This document shows positions 60,130 through 64,000 of a stretch of 64,000 nt of DNA, piece by piece. The DNA is taken from NCBI RefSeq assembly GCF_018618475.1, contig NZ_JACSMD010000001.1, positions 124,001-188,000 of the forward strand, read 5' to 3'. Both the position numbers and the translations under genes were made by a program. The stretch is from Exiguobacterium sp. s122. Lineage in GTDB: Bacteria > Bacillota > Bacilli > Exiguobacteriales > Exiguobacteriaceae. Each line of letters opens with the position of its first letter. Position 1 is the first letter of the stretch. A model generated the notes under the pieces. That model was given only the letters and a program-made list of their open reading frames with translations. It ran no database searches and had not been told where the DNA came from.

Positions 60130-61050
60130 TTATAAGGCGTATGGGGCTGGTTTTCCGAAATAATACCCTTGTGCCAAATCGAACCCGAGCTCTCGACAGA
60201 CGTCGACTTCTTCGGCACGTTCGATTCCTTCGGCGAGTAGCGTGATTCCCATCGTCCGTGTCATGTGACGGACATTTTTCAAAAATGCTCGCTTTTCAGC
60301 ATCTTGGTCGCAAAACGAGATGTATGACCGATCGATTTTGACGTAATCCGGCTCGAGCCGCTTCAACATATCGAGTGTCGAAAAACCGGCACCAACATCG
60401 TCAAGGGCGACTTTCATCCCGCGTTTCTTATATGTAGAGAACACGTGTTGAAGGTGGGCCACATCTGTTACTTTTTCCGTCTCGACGACTTCGAAAATAA
60501 ACCGATCGGGACTGAGTTCGTAGCGGTCGATCACTTCGAACGTGTGCTGCAGACAGTAGTCTGGGTTATAGATTGTCGACGGCAAGAAGTTGATGAACGT
60601 CTTCTCATGAGGCAAGACGGCGTGATACGTCGCTTTGATGGCCTCAGCGCGCGCCCGTTGATCGAGCTTTGAGTGTAGTCCGAATCGGTTAGCAGCCTGA
60701 AACAGTTGTCCTGGAGAAATATCGTTTCGACTGCGAAGAAGCGCCTCGTAGCCAAAACGTTCTCCGGTGTCGAGGTGTACGATTGGTTGCAAGTGACTCT
60801 CGAATTCACCGTATTGAATGAGCTCGATCGTATCACGGTTGGCGATTTGATCTAATAAACTTCCGGCGGTGACGAGCGCCGTTTGACGATTCGTCACGGG
60901 ATCGATGCAATAAACATCGGTTTGGACGTCCGCGAGCTGACTCGTCAACTCATCGAGTGAGCCATACGGACGCGGCTGTTCATTGACAACAACGAGTCCG
61001 CGTTCAAAAAATGGGATGGTCGTGGCGCATGCCACGCAAGGTGACCACAT
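60130..61050 (-). CDS. Stand-alone EAL domain c-di-GMP phosphodiesterase with N-terminal CxxC
   Basis: A 306-residue protein. The first 70 residues start MWSPCVACATTIPFF, with a CxxC. The EAL domain (~80-300) keeps the catalytic set: GYEALLR, FINFLP, FEVVETE, DDVGAGFS, YVKIDRS and AEGIE. It should therefore hydrolyse c-di-GMP. No GGDEF, signal or membrane segment. ATG 61050 follows AAAGGAGG. Divergent from speE. Confidence 0.88.
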   Translation of the reverse strand: MWSPCVACATTIPFFERGLVVVNEQPRPYGSLDELTSQLADVQTDVYCIDPVTNRQTALVTAGSLLDQIANRDTIELIQYGEFESHLQPIVHLDTGERFGYEALLRSRNDISPGQLFQAANRFGLHSKLDQRARAEAIKATYHAVLPHEKTFINFLPSTIYNPDYCLQHTFEVIDRYELSPDRFIFEVVETEKVTDVAHLQHVFSTYKKRGMKVALDDVGAGFSTLDMLKRLEPDYVKIDRSYISFCDQDAEKRAFLKNVRHMTRTMGITLLAEGIERAEEVDVCRELGFDLAQGYYFGKPAPYAL

Positions 61051-61255
61051 AACGATTCCTCCTTTCGGTTGTAAAAAACTCCTATATATAATGTATCGGT
61101 CATAACTCACGGAAAACTCACACATCGCGAGTCATTTATAAAAAAATCGTGCAAAATGGGTACAGGTTTTGTATACTTCCTATCGTATGAATAAGAAGCG
61201 CCTCAAAACGCCACTCGCATACGAACAACTTTTTAATCAGAAAGGGGTTCTATCG

Positions 61256-62095
61256 ATGGACCAAAAATTAAAATTATGGTTTACGGAGCACCAAACAGAA
61301 GATTACGGAATCACGTTCCGTGTAAACCACGTTTATGAGAGCGAACAAACGGAGTTTCAACGACTAGAGATGGTCGAAACGGACGAGTTCGGAACAATGT
61401 TGTTGCTTGACGGTATGGTCATGACGACGGATAAGGACGAATTCGTCTATCACGAAATGGTGGCGCACGTCCCACTTTTCACACACCCGAATCCGAAGCA
61501 TGTGCTTGTGGTCGGTGGCGGAGACGGCGGCGTCATCCGCGAGATTATGAAACACCCAACAGTCGAAAAAGCAGTTCTCGTCGACATCGATGGGAAAGTC
61601 ATTGAATATTCGAAGAAGTACTTGCCAAACATCGCCGGTGAGCTCGACAACCCACGTGTCGAAGTCATCGTCGGCGACGGTTTCATGCATATCGCTGAGT
61701 CAGAGAACAAGTACGATGTCATCATGGTCGACTCGACAGAGCCGGTCGGTCCAGCGGCAAACTTGTTCACGAAAGGATTCTATGCCGGAATCTCGAAAGC
61801 GCTCAAGGAAGATGGCATTTTCGTCGCGCAGACGGACAACCCATGGTTCACACCAGAGCTTATCCAAACGGTCCAACGCGACGTGAAAGAGATTTTCCCA
61901 ATCACGAAGCTGTACACGGCGAACGTACCGACGTACCCGAGCGGTATGTGGACATTCACAATCGGTTCGAAGCAATACGACCCGGAAGCCGTATCGGCGG
62001 ATCGTTTCCACGACATTGAGACGAAATACTATACGCCGAAGCTTCACAACGCGGCGTTCGTCTTGCCAAAATTCGTGGAGGACTTGACGAAATGA
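61256..62095 (+). CDS. speE: Spermidine synthase
   Basis: A 279-residue aminopropyltransferase (putrescine plus decarboxylated SAM to spermidine plus methylthioadenosine). The [24 protein letters not shown] and [12 protein letters not shown] motifs bind decarboxylated SAM and hold the active-site aspartates. ATG 61256 is preferred: AGAAAGGGG lies upstream and the longer form starts at a promoter-like region. It overlaps speB by four bases. Confidence 0.96.
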   Translation: MDQKLKLWFTEHQTEDYGITFRVNHVYESEQTEFQRLEMVETDEFGTMLLLDGMVMTTDKDEFVYHEMVAHVPLFTHPNPKHVLVVGGGDGGVIREIMKHPTVEKAVLVDIDGKVIEYSKKYLPNIAGELDNPRVEVIVGDGFMHIAESENKYDVIMVDSTEPVGPAANLFTKGFYAGISKALKEDGIFVAQTDNPWFTPELIQTVQRDVKEIFPITKLYTANVPTYPSGMWTFTIGSKQYDPEAVSADRFHDIETKYYTPKLHNAAFVLPKFVEDLTK

Positions 62096-62973
62096 TTAAA
62101 CGTTTTGACGAAGCCTATTCAGGCAAAGTGTTCATCGCGAGCCTTCCGGAAGTAGCGGACGCGAAGACGGTGTTGTATGGGATGCCGATGGACTGGACGG
62201 TCAGTTTCCGCCCAGGCTCACGTTTCGGACCGAACCGTATTCGTGAAGTGTCAATCGGTCTTGAAGAATATAGCCCGTATCTCGATGGCGATTTAACAGA
62301 AGCGGCGGTCTATGACGCCGGCGACATCCCGCTCCCATTCGGAAACGCACAGAAGTCGCTCGACATGATTGAGTCGTTCGTCAAAGACGTCATCGACGCA
62401 GGTAAGTTCCCGCTCGGCATGGGCGGCGAGCATCTCGTCACGTGGCCGGTCATCAAGGCGATGCATGACAAATATGGCGACGATTTCGTCATCTTGCACT
62501 TCGATGCGCACACGGACCTTCGTGACGAATACGAAGGCGAGCCACTCTCGCACTCGACACCGCTCAAAAAAGCAGCCAACCTGATTGGCCCATCGAACTG
62601 TTACTCGTTCGGCATTCGTTCTGGGATGAAAGAAGAGTTTGAGTGGGTGAAAGAAGTCGGCTACAACATGTACAAGTATGAAGTCATCGAGCCGCTCAAA
62701 CGCGTCTTGCCGACGCTCGCCGGGAAGAAAGTGTACGTCACCATCGACATCGACGTCCTCGACCCATCAGCAGCACCAGGCACAGGTACCCAAGAGATTG
62801 GTGGCATCACGACGAAAGAGTTGCTCGAAGCCGTGCACGCGATTGCGAACGCCGACCTCGACATCATTGGCGCTGACCTCGTCGAAGTGTCACCGGCATA
62901 CGACCAGTCGGACATGACGGCGATTGCCGCCGCGAAGATCCTTCGCGAGATGATGATTGGATTTGTGAAGTAA
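62092..62973 (+). CDS. speB: Agmatinase
   Basis: A 293-residue ureohydrolase converting agmatine to putrescine and urea. The manganese ligands appear in [22 protein letters not shown] and [19 protein letters not shown]. Together with speE it makes spermidine from agmatine. The start forms ATGA with speE. Confidence 0.96.
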   Translation: MIKRFDEAYSGKVFIASLPEVADAKTVLYGMPMDWTVSFRPGSRFGPNRIREVSIGLEEYSPYLDGDLTEAAVYDAGDIPLPFGNAQKSLDMIESFVKDVIDAGKFPLGMGGEHLVTWPVIKAMHDKYGDDFVILHFDAHTDLRDEYEGEPLSHSTPLKKAANLIGPSNCYSFGIRSGMKEEFEWVKEVGYNMYKYEVIEPLKRVLPTLAGKKVYVTIDIDVLDPSAAPGTGTQEIGGITTKELLEAVHAIANADLDIIGADLVEVSPAYDQSDMTAIAAAKILREMMIGFVK

Positions 62974-62975
62974 TC

Positions 62976-63344
62976 ATGCCGAAAAAAGGTCAGCTGGAGA
63001 TGGAACTGAGCGCCCGCATCACCCAATGGGAGAAAGAGTATCTCGGACGCGGTTCGTTGACGTGTAAGGCAGACCTGCTCCGCGACTTGGCCATCGTGAC
63101 GCTCCAAGGCGTCTTGACCCCGGCTGAGTATGACCTCGCTACGAAATCGGCGGGACGCGAGCAATTGAAGAAGTACCGCAACAATCTCGTCGAGTCGGGT
63201 CGTCCGCAACTCGAGACGATTGTAGCAGACGTTCTCGGACGACGCATCACCTCACTTCATACGGATATCAGCACGAAGACGGGGGAACGCCTCATCGTCT
63301 TTCGGCTCGATGCCGCGTGGGACAGTGGGATTGACAACGCGTGA
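62976..63344 (+). CDS. DUF2294 / MpsC family protein
   Basis: A 122-residue soluble protein of the DUF2294 family, named MpsC after the S. aureus MpsABC membrane-potential/bicarbonate system. EKEYLGRGSLTCKADLLRDLAIVTLQGVLTPAE-type and SLHTDISTKTGERLIVFRLD segments are diagnostic; short excerpts are QGVLTPAEYDLA and LHTDISTKTGER. It starts two bases after speB yet is functionally distinct. A bicarbonate transporter follows, which suggests a link to inorganic carbon supply. Confidence 0.85.
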   Translation: MPKKGQLEMELSARITQWEKEYLGRGSLTCKADLLRDLAIVTLQGVLTPAEYDLATKSAGREQLKKYRNNLVESGRPQLETIVADVLGRRITSLHTDISTKTGERLIVFRLDAAWDSGIDNA

Positions 63345-63359
63345 CGACGTTTATACACT
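63331..63359 (+). promoter_or_regulatory. Promoter of sbtA-like gene
   Basis: TTGACA (63331-63336), 17 bases and TACACT (63354-63359), overlapping the last codons of the MpsC-like gene. Confidence 0.65.
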
Positions 63360-63365
63360 AGAAAG

Positions 63366-63495
63366 CAGATACGTGTCAGGATTGGTGAAGCGAGCTTCGG
63401 AGCGCTTTATCGTCGTCTTGACCCGGAGCTGAACAAATAAAAAACCGACAGTTGTCGGCTAGACGGAGCGAACACGTTCGAGCCGTCGGCACGCA
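63366..63495 (+). promoter_or_regulatory. Long structured leader of the bicarbonate transporter gene
   Basis: About 130 bases with several hairpins before a terminator: AAGCG...CGCTT around a TTCG turn (63388-63407), CCGACA-GT-TGTCGG (63446-63459) and GACGG...CCGTC with inner CGAAC/GTTCG (63463-63488). It matches no riboswitch class I know. The layout promoter-structure-terminator-start codon indicates transcription attenuation. Confidence 0.5.
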
Positions 63496-63527
63496 GCGCA
63501 CACCGTTTTTTTCGGTGTGCGCTTTTT
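63496..63527 (+). terminator. Leader terminator before sbtA-like gene
   Basis: GCGCACACCG pairs perfectly with CGGTGTGCGC over a seven-T loop, then five Ts, 19 bases before the ATG. Confidence 0.85.
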
Positions 63528-63546
63528 GTCGCCTAGGAGGAGAAAC

Positions 63547-64000
63547 ATGGAACTATTGACGTTTTTATTGACGAGCGCACCGGTATTAATGTTTGTGACC
63601 GGCGTTGTGGCCGCGCTCGGGAAGTCGAACTTAAAAATCCCAGAGTCGCTCGGCATCACGCTCAACTTGTATTTATTGCTCGCAATCGGCCTAAAAGGCG
63701 GAATGGGGCTTGCCTCGGTCTCATTTGACGATTTGGCGCTCCCGCTCGCGGTGACGCTCGTACTCGGGATGGTGTTACCGCTCGTCGCGTTCGGACTCGG
63801 TGGCCTGTTCAAATTTAGTTTTCATGAACGTATCGCGATGGCGGCGACGTTTGGCTCGGTCTCGCTCGTGACGTATGTCGCCGCAGCGTCTCAACTCGAA
63901 CGGCTCGGCATTGGCTTTGAACCGTTCATGACGACGCTCGTCGTCGTCTTAGAAATTCCAGGTCTCGTCGTCGCGCTCTTGTTGTACAATCAGACACGCG
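63547..64000 (+). CDS. SbtA-type sodium-dependent bicarbonate transporter (partial, runs off the end)
   Basis: The first 151 codons of a membrane protein: MELLTFLLTSAPVLMFVTG, GKSNLKIPESLGITLNLYLLL and LAIGLKGGMGLA. These match the N-terminal half of the SbtA (former DUF897) family, which imports bicarbonate with sodium. Five hydrophobic segments are seen before the window ends. AGGAGGAGAAAC precedes the ATG. Its leader and the MpsC-like neighbour suggest regulated carbon supply. Confidence 0.8.
   Translation, partial: MELLTFLLTSAPVLMFVTGVVAALGKSNLKIPESLGITLNLYLLLAIGLKGGMGLASVSFDDLALPLAVTLVLGMVLPLVAFGLGGLFKFSFHERIAMAATFGSVSLVTYVAAASQLERLGIGFEPFMTTLVVVLEIPGLVVALLLYNQTR

Noticed and set aside
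63346-63438. Reading frame VRIGEASFGALYRRLDPELNK after the MpsC-like stop
   Set aside because: Protein-like in composition but has no start codon or ribosome-binding site, and it lies in the structured leader.

Overview
The window is one contiguous stretch of a Bacillales-type chromosome. Gene content, gene order and the slightly GC-rich sequence fit Exiguobacterium best. The pointers are HemQ, FolE2, the LipM/LipL lipoate pathway, two SAM-I riboswitches with an mtnWXBD/mtnKA salvage pathway, YwfO and YwhD family proteins, B. subtilis-type -35/-10, sigma-B and cre sites, and frequent TTG starts. The genus is an inference. I see no rRNA, tRNA, CRISPR array, insertion sequence or prophage.

Layout. 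1-10.3 kb: end of trpB, trpA, an Hsp20, a cation/proton antiporter, an ATP-grasp ligase, an unlisted 48-residue ORF, hemQ, pta, a rhodanese, folE2, a TerC protein, and a sigma-B/PadR locus whose DUF4188 gene carries an in-frame amber codon. 10.3-19.5 kb: the methionine salvage pathway as two divergent operons, each behind its own SAM riboswitch. The rightward one ends in an RbsABC-like ABC transporter, probably a methylthioribose importer. 19.5-31.9 kb: mixed metabolic genes. These include an AT-rich acyl-ACP desaturase with a small two-CxxC partner, threonine aldolase, gshF, a MATE pump, an XRE/membrane-protein pair with clear operators, a ring-cleaving dioxygenase, and the nitric-oxide pair nsrR/hmp. 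31.9-38.2 kb: a tightly overlapping leftward operon of an unknown protein, a Gly-tailed lipoprotein, a glutathionylspermidine-synthase-like ATP-grasp enzyme and a DUF350 protein. It is divergent from a K+ channel, whose last codons are frameshifted, and a tandem-HD protein. A PadR/DUF2812 pair follows.

38.2-48.7 kb: secreted alpha-amylase with a perfect cre site, lipA-lipM, a secreted NagZ with cre, promoter and structured leader, a DegV protein, lipL, a YwfO HD protein and a Na/Pi cotransporter. 48.7-56.3 kb: a tautomerase, a VLRF1-type protein, a zinc peptidase, then murR-GNAT and murQ-murP-mupG, which with nagZ make a peptidoglycan-sugar recovery system, and ywhD. 56.3-64 kb: a DAACS symporter, a VTT-family protein overlapping cls, a tiny acidic lipoprotein with a sigma-B-like promoter, an EAL phosphodiesterase, speE-speB, an MpsC/DUF2294 gene, and a truncated SbtA-type bicarbonate transporter behind a long structured leader ending in a terminator.

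How the parts fit. SpeE makes methylthioadenosine as a by-product, which feeds the mtn salvage enzymes in the same window. LipM, LipA and LipL together assemble and relay protein-bound lipoate. NagZ outside the cell and MupG inside it give two ways to split MurNAc-GlcNAc. The strongest candidate for a poorly described system is the 32.5-37.2 kb ATP-grasp/DUF350/lipoprotein/K+ channel neighbourhood. The undescribed leaders of nagZ and sbtA come next.
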